From: Streptococcus uberis
GTDB lineage: Bacteria > Bacillota > Bacilli > Lactobacillales > Streptococcaceae
Reading direction: 5' to 3'
NCBI RefSeq assembly: GCF_000785785.1
Contig: NZ_JRQN01000015.1
Coordinates: 1 to 50,598 of the forward strand
DNA: 50,598 nucleotides
This document shows positions 28,126 to 38,338 of the stretch, in pieces. Under the pieces are notes generated by a model. It made no database searches. It was not told where the DNA came from and saw nothing but the letters and a program-made list of their open reading frames with translations. The stretch's first letter is position 1. Every line of letters starts with the position of its first letter. Both the position numbers and the translations under genes were made by a program.

Positions 28126-30773
28126 ATGGTTGAACAAAAAATGACGCCGGAACAAAAAATGGCAGATGCGCAATCACACGTTGATGAGCTTGTCCAAAAA
28201 GGTCTAGGTGCCTTAGAAGAATTCCGTAAATTAAATCAGGAACAAGTAGACTACATCGTAGCTAAAGCTTCAGTTGCTGCTTTGGATGCACATGGTATCT
28301 TAGCAATGCATGCCTTTGAAGAAACTGGACGTGGTGTATTCGAAGATAAAGCGACTAAGAACTTATTTGCTTGTGAGCATGTAGTTAATAACATGCGTCA
28401 TACTAAAACAGTTGGAATAATCGAAGAAGATGATACAACAGGATTAACACTTATTGCTGAACCTGTTGGGGTTATCTGTGGGGTTACACCAACAACAAAC
28501 CCAACGTCAACAGCTATTTTCAAATCATTGATTGCTTTGAAAACGCGTAATCCAATTGTCTTTGGATTCCACCCTTCAGCTCAAGAATCTTCTGCACATG
28601 CGGCTCAAATTGTTCGTGATGCTGCTATTGCAGCAGGTGCACCTGAAAACTGTATCCAATGGATTTCAAAACCTTCTATGGAAGCAACTGGTGCTTTGAT
28701 GAACCACGATGGTATTGCAACAATTCTTGCAACTGGTGGTAATGCAATGGTTCGTGCTGCTTACTCATGTGGAAAACCAGCGCTTGGTGTAGGTGCAGGT
28801 AATGTTCCAGCTTATGTTGAAAAATCTGCAAACATTCGTCAAGCTGCTCATGACATTGTTATGTCTAAATCATTTGACAATGGAATGGTCTGCGCTTCTG
28901 AACAAGCTGTAATTATTGATAAAGAAGTTTATGATCAATTTGTTGATGAATTCAAGTCTTACCATACTTATTTTGTTAATAAGAAAGAAAAAGCACTCCT
29001 TGAAGAATTCTGTTTTGGTGCAAAAGCAAATAGCAAAAACTGTGCTGGTGCAAAATTAAATGCAGATATCGTTGGTAAATCAGCGATTTGGATTGCTGAA
29101 CAAGCAGGCTTCAAAGTTCCAGAAGGAACTAACATTCTTGCAGCTGAATGTGCTGAAGTTGGGGTTAAAGAACCATTAACACGTGAAAAACTATCACCAG
29201 TTATTGCTGTTCTTAAATCTGACTCTACTGAAGACGGACTTAAAAAAGCTCGTCAAATGGTAGAATTCAATGGTCTAGGACACTCAGCAGCTATCCATAC
29301 AAAAGATGAAGAGTTAGCAAAACGTTTCGGTACTGAAATGAAAGCAATGCGTATCATTTGGAATTCACCTTCAACATTTGGTGGAATCGGTGATGTTTAC
29401 AACGCCTTCATTCCATCATTAACACTTGGATGTGGTTCATATGGACGTAACTCTGTAGGTGATAATGTTAGTGCTATCAACCTCTTGAATATCAAAAAAG
29501 TAGGAAGACGTAGAAATAATATGCAATGGTTTAAGGTTCCTTCAAAAACATACTTCGAGCGCGATTCTATTCAATACTTACAAAAAGCACGTGATGTTGA
29601 ACGTGTCATGATTGTTACTGACCATGCTATGGTTGAATTAGGTTTCTTGAACAAAATTATTGAACAACTTGATCAACGTCGTAACAAAGTTGTTTATCAA
29701 ATCTTCTCAGATGTTGAACCTGATCCAGACGTTTCAACAGTTATGAAAGGTACGGAATTAATGCGTACCTTCAAACCAGATACGATCATTGCATTGGGTG
29801 GTGGTTCACCAATGGATGCTGCCAAAGTAATGTGGTTATTCTATGAGCAACCAGAAGTTGACTTCCGCGACCTTGTTCAAAAATTCATGGATATCCGTAA
29901 ACGTGCCTTCAAATTCCCTGAGCTTGGTAAGAAAACAAAATTCATTGCTATTCCAACAACTTCAGGTACTGGTTCAGAAGTAACCCCATTTGCCGTTATC
30001 TCGGACAAGAAAAATAACCGCAAATACCCAATTGCTGACTATTCATTGACACCAACAATTGCTATTGTTGACCCATCATTAGTAATGTCAGTTCCAGGAT
30101 TTATTGCAGCTGATACAGGTATGGATGTTCTAACACATGCTACAGAAGCTTATGTATCACAAATGGCAAATGACTTTACTGATGGTCTTGCTTTACAAGC
30201 TATCAAGATTGTCTTTGATTATTTAGTAAGTTCTGTAAATAATGGTGATTTTGAAGCTCGTGAAAAAATGCATAATGCTTCAACAATGGCTGGTATGGCA
30301 TTTGCAAATGCTTCCTAGGTATGAGTCACTCAATGGCTCACAAAATTGGTGGAGTGCACCACACAGTTCACGGACGTACAAATGCGATTCTTTTACCATA
30401 TGTTATCCGTTACAATGGGACACGTCCTTCTAAAACAGCTACTTGGCCTAAATACAACTATTGGAAAGCTGATGAGAAATTCCAAGATATCGCACGCTTA
30501 TTAGGTCTTCCAGCTTCAACACCTGAAGAAGCTGTTGCATCTTATGCACAAGCTGTATACGAACTTGGTGTAGCTGTTGGTATCAAGATGAACTTCAAAG
30601 ATCAAGGTATCGATGAAAAAGACTGGAAAGACAGTTTACATGAAATTGCTCTTCTTGCTTATGAAGATCAATGTTCACCAGCAAATCCACGTTTACCATT
30701 AGTCGCTGACATGGAAGAAATCCTGGCAGATGCCTACTATGGATATGGAGATCGTCCTGGTCGACTTAAATAA
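28126..30773 (+). CDS. adhE: Bifunctional acetaldehyde-CoA/alcohol dehydrogenase AdhE, interrupted by a one-base deletion
   Basis: Reduces acetyl-CoA to ethanol and regenerates NAD+ in mixed-acid fermentation. It forms filaments (spirosomes). Restored length is 882 residues. The N-terminal aldehyde dehydrogenase half has GVICGVTPTTNPTSTAIFK and DNGMVCASEQAVI with the catalytic Cys. The C-terminal iron-dependent alcohol dehydrogenase half has ALGGGSPMDAAKV, IPTTSGTGSEVTPFAVI, GMDVLTHATEAYVS, and after the break SHSMAHKIGGVHHTVHG with iron ligands. The frame is lost at 30312-30313: GCTTCCTAGG should be GCTTTCCTAGG (Ala-Phe-Leu-Gly-Met). One T is missing. Likely a sequence error. Confidence 0.94.
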
Positions 30774-30799
30774 ACCGAACACGTTAATGTAATGCATAG

Positions 30800-30835
30800 A
30801 ATACTCTCTTGGTTCTCCTCCATGAGAGTATTTCT
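30800..30835 (+). terminator. Possible terminator after adhE
   Basis: AATACTCTC / GAGAGTATT stem with a 15-nt loop, followed by only TTCT. Weak. Confidence 0.45.
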
Positions 30836-30874
30836 ATAGTAGTTACATAAAGTATAAAAAATTTTAATATTGAG

Positions 30875-30903
30875 TTTACAAGCCTTTAGCAGAGGCGTAT
30901 AAT
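30875..30903 (+). promoter_or_regulatory. Promoter of the 25-codon mini-gene
   Basis: TTTACA, a 17-base spacer and TATAAT, ending 40 bases before the mini-gene ATG. Confidence 0.6.
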
Positions 30904-30943
30904 GTAGCTGAATAAAAAGATAATTTCTTGGAGGATTCACATC

Positions 30944-31021
30944 ATGGTAGAACGCTTTTATGACCTGCTTGCACATGTCTGGATTGGTATAGCTGGCATC
31001 GATTCTCGTTGGGTCAGATAA
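30944..31021 (+). CDS. Free-standing 25-codon mini-gene
   Basis: An ATG behind a strong TTGGAGGATT site begins a 25-codon frame (MVERFYDLLAHV ... DSRWVR). It has its own promoter (30875-30903) and its own strong terminator eight bases after the stop. The peptide has a short hydrophobic core (LLAHVWIGIAGI), a charged start and a basic end. No family recognised. It could be a small membrane peptide, a toxin of the short Fst type, a peptide signal, or the trace of a small RNA. The complete unit of promoter, SD, frame and terminator is what supports it. Confidence 0.45.
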   Translation: MVERFYDLLAHVWIGIAGIDSRWVR

Positions 31022-31028
31022 GCAAAGG

Positions 31029-31057
31029 GCACTAGTTAATAGCTAGTGCTTTTTTTA
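31029..31057 (+). terminator. Terminator after the mini-gene
   Basis: GCACTAG / CTAGTGC stem followed by eight T. Nearly the same sequence recurs as the terminator after adhA. Confidence 0.85.
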
Positions 31058-31118
31058 ATAAATTAGTTAACCGGTAAAGTATATTTTCAGAAAATTGTAA
31101 TCTTATTACCATTTTTTA

Positions 31119-31147
31119 TTGACAGACTATGTGAAATGCTATACAAT
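31119..31147 (+). promoter_or_regulatory. adhA promoter
   Basis: TTGACA, a 17-base spacer, TACAAT. The spacer holds TATGTGAAATGCTATACAA, a partial Rex-like palindrome. Confidence 0.75.
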
Positions 31148-31153
31148 ATTATA

Positions 31154-31167
31154 AGAAAGCGTTTGCA
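31154..31167 (-). promoter_or_regulatory. CcpA cre site downstream of the adhA promoter
   Basis: On the minus strand TGCAAACGCTTTCT matches the cre consensus TGNAANCGNTNNCA at all fixed positions but the last. It overlaps the transcript start, where CcpA usually represses. Confidence 0.6.
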
Positions 31168-31201
31168 AAAAAGATAAAAAATATAGTTAAGGAGGCTTTT
31201 T

Positions 31202-32221
31202 ATGAAAGCTGTTGTCGTTAATCAAGAAAGTACAGGTGTTGAAGTTGTTGAGCATGATCTACCAAAAGTAGGGCATGGAGAAGCACTTGTAAAAGTTGAA
31301 TATTGTGGTGTTTGTCATACGGATTTACATGTGGCACACGGTGATTTTGGTAAAGTACCTGGCCGTATATTAGGTCATGAAGGTGTTGGCGTTGTTGAAG
31401 AAATCGGTGAAGGCGTAGACTCACTTAAGGTCGGAGATCGTGTTTCAATTGCTTGGTTCTTTGAAGGCTGTGGACACTGTGAATATTGTACAACTGGACG
31501 TGAAACACTTTGTCGTAGCGTCAAAAATGCTGGTTATTCTGTAGACGGTGGAATGAGTGAATATGCTGTTGTAACTGCTGATTATGCTGTTAAAGTTCCA
31601 GATGGTCTTGATCCAGCTCAAGCTTCTTCTATCACATGTGCTGGTGTAACAACTTATAAAGCTATCAAGGAAGCAGGGGCAGCCCCTGGACAATGGATTG
31701 TTTGTTTTGGTGCAGGAGGCCTAGGAAATCTAGCTGTTCAGTATGCTAAAAAAGTATTCAATGCTCATGTTGTTGCTGTAGACATTAACAATGACAAATT
31801 GGAATTGGCTAAAAAACTTGGAGCTGATATTGTTGTCAATGGTAAAGAAGTCGAAGATGTTGCAGCCTTTATTCAAGAAAAAACTGGTGGTTGCCATGGA
31901 GCGGTTGTTACTGCTGTTTCTAAGGTTGCTTTCAACCAAGCGATTGATAGTGTGCGTGCAGGTGGTACAGTAGTTGCTGTTGGCTTACCGTCAGAATATA
32001 TGGAATTATCTATTGTTAAAACTGTTTTAGATGGTATCAAAGTTGTTGGTTCTCTAGTTGGCACACGTAAAGATTTGGAAGAAGCTTTTGCTTTTGGTGC
32101 AGAAGGTTTGGTTGTCCCAGTCGTTGAAAAAGTTGCAGTAGACACAGCACCTCAAGTTTTTGATGAAATGGAAGCAGGAAAAATTCAAGGACGTAAAGTT
32201 TTAGATTTTACTACTCTATAG
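31202..32221 (+). CDS. adhA: Zinc-dependent alcohol dehydrogenase (adhA/adhP type)
   Basis: 339-residue medium-chain dehydrogenase, reversibly reducing acetaldehyde to ethanol. Catalytic zinc ligands are Cys38 (CGVCHTD) and His59-Glu60 (GHEGVG). Structural zinc cysteines are at 90, 93, 96 and 104 ([16 protein letters not shown]). The NAD-binding motif is [23 protein letters not shown] precedes the ATG. With adhE it forms a fermentation cluster, each gene having its own promoter. Confidence 0.93.
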   Translation: MKAVVVNQESTGVEVVEHDLPKVGHGEALVKVEYCGVCHTDLHVAHGDFGKVPGRILGHEGVGVVEEIGEGVDSLKVGDRVSIAWFFEGCGHCEYCTTGRETLCRSVKNAGYSVDGGMSEYAVVTADYAVKVPDGLDPAQASSITCAGVTTYKAIKEAGAAPGQWIVCFGAGGLGNLAVQYAKKVFNAHVVAVDINNDKLELAKKLGADIVVNGKEVEDVAAFIQEKTGGCHGAVVTAVSKVAFNQAIDSVRAGGTVVAVGLPSEYMELSIVKTVLDGIKVVGSLVGTRKDLEEAFAFGAEGLVVPVVEKVAVDTAPQVFDEMEAGKIQGRKVLDFTTL

Positions 32222-32254
32222 TATTTGCTCCTCTAAAATTTGTAATCATGTTGT

Positions 32255-32304
32255 AACTGATTTAAAGGGGTGTTTAAAGAAATGCCTGTTATTTTAAATC
32301 AGTT
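32255..32304. repeat. Long inverted repeat after adhA
   Basis: AACTGATTTAAA (32255-32266) pairs with TTTAAATCAGTT (32293-32304), a 12-bp perfect stem with a 26-nt loop, just ahead of the terminator. Possibly RNA stability. No known element recognised. Confidence 0.5.
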
Positions 32305-32310
32305 TTGGAA

Positions 32311-32337
32311 GCACTAGTTGAAAACTAGTGCTTTTTT
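32311..32337 (+). terminator. Terminator after adhA
   Basis: GCACTAGTT-GAA-AACTAGTGC followed by six T. Confidence 0.9.
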
Positions 32338-32408
32338 CGTTATCATGGCGTCAAAGATAGTCAAAATATGGTACAATATCAAAAAGACTTTTAAAGGTAG
32401 GAAAAGAA

Positions 32409-33893
32409 ATGGGACTCGTTTATCAATCAACCCGTGATGCGGCAAATCAAGTAAGTGCAAGTCAAGCTATTTTATCAGGCTTAGCTAAAGATGGGGGTCT
32501 TTTTACACCTGTTAGCATGCCAGCAGTTCATTTGGATTTTGAGCAATTGCAATCGGCATCTTATCAAGAAGTAGCGAAGCTAATTTTGTCAGCTTTCTTT
32601 GATGATTTTACAGAGGCGGAATTGGATCATTGTATTCAATCTGCCTATGATCAAAAGTTTGACACGGCTAAGATTGCTCCCTTGGTTTCTTTGACTGATT
32701 ATCATAACTTAGAGCTTTTTCATGGGTCAACGATAGCTTTTAAAGACATGGCCTTGTCAATCTTGCCTTATTTATTAACGACAGCTGCTAAGAAGCAGGG
32801 CGTTGATAATAAGATTGTTATTTTAACGGCGACTTCTGGTGATACTGGGAAGGCTGCTATGGCTGGCTTTGCCGATGTTCCGGGAACAGAAATCATTGTT
32901 TTCTATCCTAAATATGGGGTCAGCAAGATTCAAGAGTTGCAAATGACGACGCAAGTCGGGGATAATACGCATGTTATTGCTATTGATGGTAATTTTGATG
33001 ATGCGCAGACTGATGTTAAGCGGATGTTTAATGATGCGGATTTGGCGCAAAAGTTGGCTGATCAAGGGATGCAATTATCTTCAGCGAATTCGATGAATAT
33101 TGGGCGTTTGATTCCGCAGGTTGTTTATTATGTTTATGCTTATGCGCAGTTGGTTAAAGATGGTGCCATTAGAGCGGGAGAACAGGTTAACATCACTGTT
33201 CCGACTGGTAATTTTGGTAATATTTTGGCTGCTTATTATGCTAAGCAAATTGGTCTTCCCGTTCATAAATTAATCTGCGCTTCGAACGAAAATAATGTTC
33301 TTACTGATTTCTTTACAAGTCGTACATACGACAAGAATCGTGACTTTAAGGTAACAAGCAGTCCATCGATGGATATTTTGGTTTCCTCTAATTTGGAGCG
33401 CTTAATTTTCCATCTGCTGGGTGATGACTCGGAGGCTACTCGTCAATTAATGACGTCTCTGACTGAGGAGGGGTCTTATCACTTGGAGGCATTTGATGCT
33501 CGAGTTTTTGATCTGTTCACCTCTGGCTATGCAACAGAAGAAGAAACAAAAGCAGAAATTAAGGCTATTTTTGAGTCAGACCACTATGTGATTGATCCAC
33601 ATACGGCAGTGGCATCTGCTGTTTACCGTCGTTATCGTCAGGAATCTGGTGATCAACATCAGACAATTATTGCATCAACAGCTAGTCCTTACAAGTTCCC
33701 ACAAGTTGTTGTTGAGGCAATTCAGGGACAAGGATGTGAGGATGATTTCCAGTCAGTTGAGTTGTTAGAAAAGATTTCTGGAGTTGCAATTCCAACAACT
33801 GTTCAAGATTTGTATCATGCTTCTGTTCGTCATGAAATGATGGTTAGCCATCAAGACATGCAAGAAGCTGTAGAAAAGTATTTAGGAGTATAA
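32409..33893 (+). CDS. thrC: Threonine synthase
   Basis: PLP enzyme converting O-phosphohomoserine to threonine. 494 residues of the long type: N-terminal LVYQSTRDAANQVSASQAILSGLAKDGGLFTP, PLP lysine Lys112 in GSTIAFKDMAL, ATSGDTGKAAMAGF, the phosphate-binding region TVPTGNFGNILAAYYAKQIGLP, and a C-terminal ASTASPYKFP. TAGGAAAAGAA precedes the ATG, and TGGTACAAT (32369-32377) is a likely extended -10. The other threonine genes are not adjacent. Confidence 0.96.
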   Translation: MGLVYQSTRDAANQVSASQAILSGLAKDGGLFTPVSMPAVHLDFEQLQSASYQEVAKLILSAFFDDFTEAELDHCIQSAYDQKFDTAKIAPLVSLTDYHNLELFHGSTIAFKDMALSILPYLLTTAAKKQGVDNKIVILTATSGDTGKAAMAGFADVPGTEIIVFYPKYGVSKIQELQMTTQVGDNTHVIAIDGNFDDAQTDVKRMFNDADLAQKLADQGMQLSSANSMNIGRLIPQVVYYVYAYAQLVKDGAIRAGEQVNITVPTGNFGNILAAYYAKQIGLPVHKLICASNENNVLTDFFTSRTYDKNRDFKVTSSPSMDILVSSNLERLIFHLLGDDSEATRQLMTSLTEEGSYHLEAFDARVFDLFTSGYATEEETKAEIKAIFESDHYVIDPHTAVASAVYRRYRQESGDQHQTIIASTASPYKFPQVVVEAIQGQGCEDDFQSVELLEKISGVAIPTTVQDLYHASVRHEMMVSHQDMQEAVEKYLGV

Positions 33894-33916
33894 AGGGGGC
33901 TATTAGCCTCCTTTAT
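33893..33916 (+). terminator. Terminator-like hairpin after thrC
   Basis: AAAGGGGGCTATTAGCCTCCTTT folds into a stem with one mismatch. It ends only about ten bases before the dinF start, so partial readthrough is likely. Confidence 0.55.
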
Positions 33917-33926
33917 TGATGAGTTT

Positions 33927-35210
33927 ATGCAAAATGAAAATCGTAGACATATTTTAAGTCTTGCTTTACCAGCGATGGTTGAAAACCTCTTGCAAATGCT
34001 GATGGGATTTGTTGACAACTACTTAGTTGCTCAGATTTCTCTAGCGGCGGTTTCTGGTGTCTCTTTAGCAACTAATATCATCACAGTATATCAAGCACTT
34101 TTTATCGCCTTGGGAGGAGCGGTGTCAAGTTTACTGGCGCGCAGTTTGGCTAAGAAAGATCAACTAGAGTCACAAAAACTAATGGCGGATGCTATCACTC
34201 TGACACTTGGAGTGTCTCTTATTTTGGGAATTCTAACAGTCCTTGGCAAGTCTTGGCTCCTGACCTTGTTTGGAGCATCGGCTGAGGTGGTTGCTGTTGG
34301 AGGGGCTTATCTCTCAGTTGTTGGAGGATTGGTGAGTAGCTTGGCTATGATGACGAGCCTAGGAGCAATTTTAAGAGCGAAAGGAAATGCTAAATTACCA
34401 ATGTGGGTGAGTCTTTTTGCCAATCTCCTCAATGGTGTCCTTTCAGCGAGTGCGGTCTTTATTTTTAATTGGGGTGTGATTGGTGTTGCTTGGGCGACGG
34501 TGCTATCGCGTCTGGTTGGTGTACTTATCTTACTACGTTTTTTCCCTGTTAGAATGATCGTCTCCAGGATGTCTCTTCGCATGAATCGTAAAATTTTGGC
34601 TTTAGCTCTGCCAAGTGCAGGAGAGCGCTTGATGATGAGGGTAGGCGATTTGTTGGTCATGGCAATTGTTATTAGCTTTGGGACATCAGTGTATGCGGGT
34701 AATGCAATTGGTGAGACTATTTCACAATTTAATTACATGCCTGGAATGGCTGTAGCTACAGCAACTGTTATTGGTGTAGCAGGTCTTTTGACTGATCAGG
34801 ATAAGGTGTTAATTGATCGATATATTAAAGAGGCTTACAAACTTTCTACTATTATAGTGCTAATTATTAGTCTATTAGTTTATAGTTGTGGGTGGTGGTT
34901 GACGAGTCAATTCACAAATGATAAAAGTGCAACAACGGCCAGTATGCTAGTTCTGTTCTTTTCGCTGATTGGATCTCCTGTAACATCGGGTACCTTAATA
35001 TATACAGCGGTGTGGCAAGGACTGGGTAATGCTCGGATGCCGTTTTATGCGACCAGTATCGGCATGTGGTTGATTAGGATTATAGGTGGTTATTTATTAG
35101 GAGTAGTTTTAGGTTTAGGTTTATCAGGAGTTTGGATAGCAACACTCTTAGACAATTTAATGCGATTTTTATTATTAAAAATATTATATATGCACAAGCA
35201 AAAGTTATGA
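33927..35210 (+). CDS. dinF: MATE-family efflux transporter (DinF-like)
   Basis: 427 residues with about twelve membrane helices in two MatE halves (ILSLALPAMVENLLQMLMGFVDNYLVAQ; KILALALPSAGERLMMRVGDLLVMAIV). Predicted to export cationic compounds in exchange for H+ or Na+. Start at 33927. No strong SD is present, so it may depend on coupling to thrC, 33 bases upstream. DinF naming follows common streptococcal annotation. The substrate is unknown. Confidence 0.85.
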   Translation: MQNENRRHILSLALPAMVENLLQMLMGFVDNYLVAQISLAAVSGVSLATNIITVYQALFIALGGAVSSLLARSLAKKDQLESQKLMADAITLTLGVSLILGILTVLGKSWLLTLFGASAEVVAVGGAYLSVVGGLVSSLAMMTSLGAILRAKGNAKLPMWVSLFANLLNGVLSASAVFIFNWGVIGVAWATVLSRLVGVLILLRFFPVRMIVSRMSLRMNRKILALALPSAGERLMMRVGDLLVMAIVISFGTSVYAGNAIGETISQFNYMPGMAVATATVIGVAGLLTDQDKVLIDRYIKEAYKLSTIIVLIISLLVYSCGWWLTSQFTNDKSATTASMLVLFFSLIGSPVTSGTLIYTAVWQGLGNARMPFYATSIGMWLIRIIGGYLLGVVLGLGLSGVWIATLLDNLMRFLLLKILYMHKQKL

Positions 35211-35215
35211 GGTTG

Positions 35216-35248
35216 TTTTCGTAACTTTTTTTAAAAAAGTTACGAAAA
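35216..35248 (+). terminator. Terminator between dinF and the S10 operon
   Basis: TTTTCGTAACTTTTTT / AAAAAAGTTACGAAAA, about 16-bp near-perfect stem, immediately before the rpsJ promoter. Confidence 0.75.
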
Positions 35249-35251
35249 GAC

Positions 35252-35280
35252 TTGCAAGAGCAGTAGCTTTCTGTTATTAT
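35252..35280 (+). promoter_or_regulatory. Main promoter of the S10-spc-alpha operon
   Basis: TTGCAA, a 17-base spacer, TATTAT with TG in the extended -10 position. Start expected near 35287. Confidence 0.75.
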
Positions 35281-35286
35281 ATTATG

Positions 35287-35414
35287 GTGCTGTAAAATTA
35301 CAGCTATAGCTATGATACGAGAGGTTGCGACACGCTCGGTTGCATTGCCACGCAACACGTGTTGGTTTTCTCGAGGAGCTAGCCTATTATCGTAAATAGA
35401 CGAGAGGAGAAAAG
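35287..35414 (+). promoter_or_regulatory. Structured rpsJ leader
   Basis: About 128 bases of leader. CTGTAA / TTACAG forms a first hairpin. CGAGA...TTCTCG encloses a second stem with GTTGCG / CGCAAC (about 35326-35374). The SD GAGAGGAGAAAAG follows. Suggestive of ribosomal-protein feedback control (L4 in other bacteria), not shown here. Confidence 0.55.
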
Positions 35415-35723
35415 ATGGCAAATAAAAAAATCCGTATCCGTTTGAAAGCGTACGAACACCGTACACTTGACACAGCGGCAGAAAAAATCGTTGAAACTGC
35501 AACACGTACAGGTGCTACTGTAGCGGGGCCAGTTCCACTTCCAACAGAACGTAGTCTTTACACTATTATTCGTGCGACTCACAAATATAAAGATTCTCGC
35601 GAACAATTTGAAATGCGTACTCACAAACGTCTTATCGACATCGTGAACCCAACTCAAAAGACTGTTGACGCTCTTATGAAATTGGACTTACCAAGTGGTG
35701 TAAACGTAGAAATCAAGCTTTAA
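35415..35723 (+). CDS. rpsJ: Ribosomal protein uS10
   Basis: 102 residues, first gene of the S10 operon. Head protein of the 30S subunit, also the NusE antitermination factor. Shows [23 protein letters not shown] and the loop [21 protein letters not shown]. Strong SD 12 bases upstream. Confidence 0.98.
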
Positions 35724-35733
35724 TTTGATCTCT

Positions 35734-35796
35734 GAGCACAAAAAACGCTCGTAAAAAACTTTTTTGAGCACAAAAAACGCTCATAAAAAACTTTTT
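35734..35796 (+). repeat. Tandem 32-bp hairpin repeat between rpsJ and rplC
   Basis: Two copies (35734-35765 and 35766-35796) of a unit beginning GAGCACAAAAAACGCTC and ending in CTTTTT. They differ at one base plus one terminal T. Each can form a GAGC/GCTC hairpin. Confidence 0.85.
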
Positions 35797-35826
35797 GAAT
35801 AATATAAGAAAAGGAAATATTTTCTC

Positions 35827-36453
35827 ATGACAAAAGGAATCTTAGGGAAAAAAGTGGGAATGACTCAAATCTTCACTGAAACTGGTGAATTTATCCCTGT
35901 TACTGTCATCGAAGCAGCTGCAAACGTTGTGCTTCAAGTTAAAACTGTTGAAACAGACGGTTATGAAGCAGTTCAAGTTGGTTTTGACGACAAACGCGAA
36001 ATTTTGAGTAACAAACCTGCCAAAGGCCATGTAGCTAAAGCTAACACAGCTCCTAAGCGCTTCATCCGTGAATTCAAAAACATTGAAGGCTTAGAAGTTG
36101 GTTCAGAAATTACTGTTGATACATTCGCAGCTGGAGATATCGTTGATGTAACGGGTACTTCAAAAGGTAAAGGTTTCCAAGGTGTTATCAAACGCCACGG
36201 TCAATCACGCGGCCCTATGGCCCATGGTTCTCGTTACCACCGTCGTCCAGGTTCAATGGGACCTGTTGCGCCTAACCGTGTTTTCAAAAACAAACACTTG
36301 GCAGGACGTATGGGTGGAAACCGTGTAACAATTCAAAATCTTGAAATTGTACAAGTTATCCCAGAGAAAAACGCTATCCTTATCAAAGGTAACGTACCAG
36401 GTGCTAAGAAATCTCTTATCACTATCAAATCAGCAGTAAAAGCTGCTAAATAA
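35827..36453 (+). CDS. rplC: Ribosomal protein uL3
   Basis: 208 residues. Early 50S assembly protein near the peptidyl transferase centre. [20 protein letters not shown] at the N-terminus and the conserved loop [23 protein letters not shown] reaching towards the A site. Spacing to rplD is 23 bases. Confidence 0.98.
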   Translation: MTKGILGKKVGMTQIFTETGEFIPVTVIEAAANVVLQVKTVETDGYEAVQVGFDDKREILSNKPAKGHVAKANTAPKRFIREFKNIEGLEVGSEITVDTFAAGDIVDVTGTSKGKGFQGVIKRHGQSRGPMAHGSRYHRRPGSMGPVAPNRVFKNKHLAGRMGGNRVTIQNLEIVQVIPEKNAILIKGNVPGAKKSLITIKSAVKAAK

Positions 36454-36476
36454 TAAGAAAGGAGAAAACAGTTTAA

Positions 36477-37100
36477 ATGGCAAACGTAAAACTATTTGAC
36501 CAAACTGGTAAAGAAGTTAGTTCAGTTGAATTAAATGACGCTATCTTCGGTATCGAACCAAGCGAATCAGTTGTTTTTGATGTTGTAATCAGCCAACGCG
36601 CTAGCCTTCGCCAAGGTACTCATGCGGTTAAAAATCGTTCAGCAGTATCAGGTGGTGGACGCAAACCATGGCGTCAAAAAGGGACTGGACGTGCTCGTCA
36701 AGGTTCTATCCGCTCACCACAATGGCGTGGTGGTGGTGTTGTCTTCGGACCAACTCCACGTTCATACGGATACAAACTTCCACAAAAAGTTCGTCGCCTA
36801 GCTTTGAAATCAGTATACTCAGCTAAAGTTGCTGACGAAAAATTTGTAGCTGTAGAAAGCCTTTCATTTGCAGCACCAAAAACTGCTGAATTTGCAAAAG
36901 TTCTTTCAGCGCTAAGCATCGATTCAAAAGTACTTGTTATCGTTGAAGAAGGAAATGAATTTGCAGCATTATCTGCTCGTAACCTTCCAAACGTTAAAGT
37001 TGCAACTGCAACAACTGCAAGTGTTCTTGATATTGTAAATAGCGATAAACTTCTTGTTACTAAAGAAGCAATCTCTACAATTGAGGAGGTTCTTGCATAA
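36477..37100 (+). CDS. rplD: Ribosomal protein uL4
   Basis: 207 residues. Lines the exit tunnel with its long basic loop ([34 protein letters not shown]) and represses the S10 operon in some bacteria. Its TAA shares one base with the rplW ATG (TAATG). Confidence 0.98.
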   Translation: MANVKLFDQTGKEVSSVELNDAIFGIEPSESVVFDVVISQRASLRQGTHAVKNRSAVSGGGRKPWRQKGTGRARQGSIRSPQWRGGGVVFGPTPRSYGYKLPQKVRRLALKSVYSAKVADEKFVAVESLSFAAPKTAEFAKVLSALSIDSKVLVIVEEGNEFAALSARNLPNVKVATATTASVLDIVNSDKLLVTKEAISTIEEVLA

Positions 37101-37396
37101 TGAATTTGTACGACGTAATTAAAAAACCAGTCATTACTGAAAAATCAATGATTGCCCTTGAAGAAGGAAAATACACATTTGAAGTTGACACACGTGCGCA
37201 CAAACTTTTAATCAAACAAGCTGTAGAAGCTGCGTTTGAAGGTGTTAAAGTTGCAAACGTAAACACTGTTAACGTTAAACCAAAAGCTAAACGCGTTGGT
37301 CGTTACACAGGTTTCACTTCAAAAACTAAAAAAGCTATCATCACTCTTACAGCTGATTCTAAAGCAATCGAGTTGTTTGCAGCAGAAGCTGAATAA
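37100..37396 (+). CDS. rplW: Ribosomal protein uL23
   Basis: 98 residues. Sits at the tunnel exit and docks trigger factor and [15 protein letters not shown] at the start and the basic loop [27 protein letters not shown] lies inside the end of rplD, so the two are coupled. Confidence 0.98.
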   Translation: MNLYDVIKKPVITEKSMIALEEGKYTFEVDTRAHKLLIKQAVEAAFEGVKVANVNTVNVKPKAKRVGRYTGFTSKTKKAIITLTADSKAIELFAAEAE

Positions 37397-37413
37397 TCTA
37401 AGGAGGAAATAAC

Positions 37414-38247
37414 GTGGGTATTAAAGTTTATAAACCAACGACAAATGGCCGTCGTAATATGACTTCTTTGGATTTTGCTGAAATCACAACAAGCACACCT
37501 GAGAAATCATTGCTTGTTTCTCTTAAAAACAAAGCTGGTCGTAACAACAATGGTCGTATCACTGTACGTCACCAAGGTGGCGGACATAAACGTCATTACC
37601 GTGTAATCGACTTCAAACGTAACAAAGATGCGGTTGAAGCAGTTGTTAAAACTATCGAGTACGATCCAAACCGTACTGCTAACATTGCATTAGTACACTA
37701 TACTGATGGTGTTAAAGCTTATATCATTGCACCTAAAGGTCTTGAAGTAGGTCAACGCATCGTTTCTGGTGTTGATGCAGATATCAAAATTGGTAATGCA
37801 CTTCCACTTGCCAACATTCCTGTTGGTACAGTTGTTCACAACATTGAATTGAAACCTGGTAAAGGTGGAGAGCTTGTTCGTGCTGCTGGTGCATCTGCTC
37901 AAGTATTAGGTTCAGAAGGTAAATACGTACTTGTTCGTCTACAATCAGGCGAAGTTCGTATGATTCTTGGAACTTGTCGTGCAACAATTGGTTCAGTTGG
38001 TAATGAACAACAATCACTTGTTAACATCGGTAAAGCTGGACGTAACCGTTGGAAAGGTATCCGCCCAACAGTTCGTGGTTCTGTAATGAACCCTAACGAT
38101 CACCCACACGGTGGTGGTGAAGGTAAAGCTCCAGTTGGTCGTAAAGCACCTTCAACTCCATGGGGTAAACCAGCTCTTGGACTTAAAACTCGTAATAAGA
38201 AAGCTAAATCTGACAAACTTATTATTCGTCGTCGTAACGCTAAATAA
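37414..38247 (+). CDS. rplB: Ribosomal protein uL2 (GTG start)
   Basis: 277 residues. Needed for subunit joining and peptidyl transfer. [14 protein letters not shown] at the start and the conserved C-terminal region [20 protein letters not shown], which includes the His close to the catalytic centre. GTG start behind AAGGAGGAAATAAC. Confidence 0.98.
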   Translation: MGIKVYKPTTNGRRNMTSLDFAEITTSTPEKSLLVSLKNKAGRNNNGRITVRHQGGGHKRHYRVIDFKRNKDAVEAVVKTIEYDPNRTANIALVHYTDGVKAYIIAPKGLEVGQRIVSGVDADIKIGNALPLANIPVGTVVHNIELKPGKGGELVRAAGASAQVLGSEGKYVLVRLQSGEVRMILGTCRATIGSVGNEQQSLVNIGKAGRNRWKGIRPTVRGSVMNPNDHPHGGGEGKAPVGRKAPSTPWGKPALGLKTRNKKAKSDKLIIRRRNAK

Positions 38248-38338
38248 TAAACAGATAAGTTGACTTATCATCCGCCAACTCGGTAGTTGCTTAGCAACAA
38301 GCCGTTGTGGTACATCATTTAAAGGAGAAAACTACATA

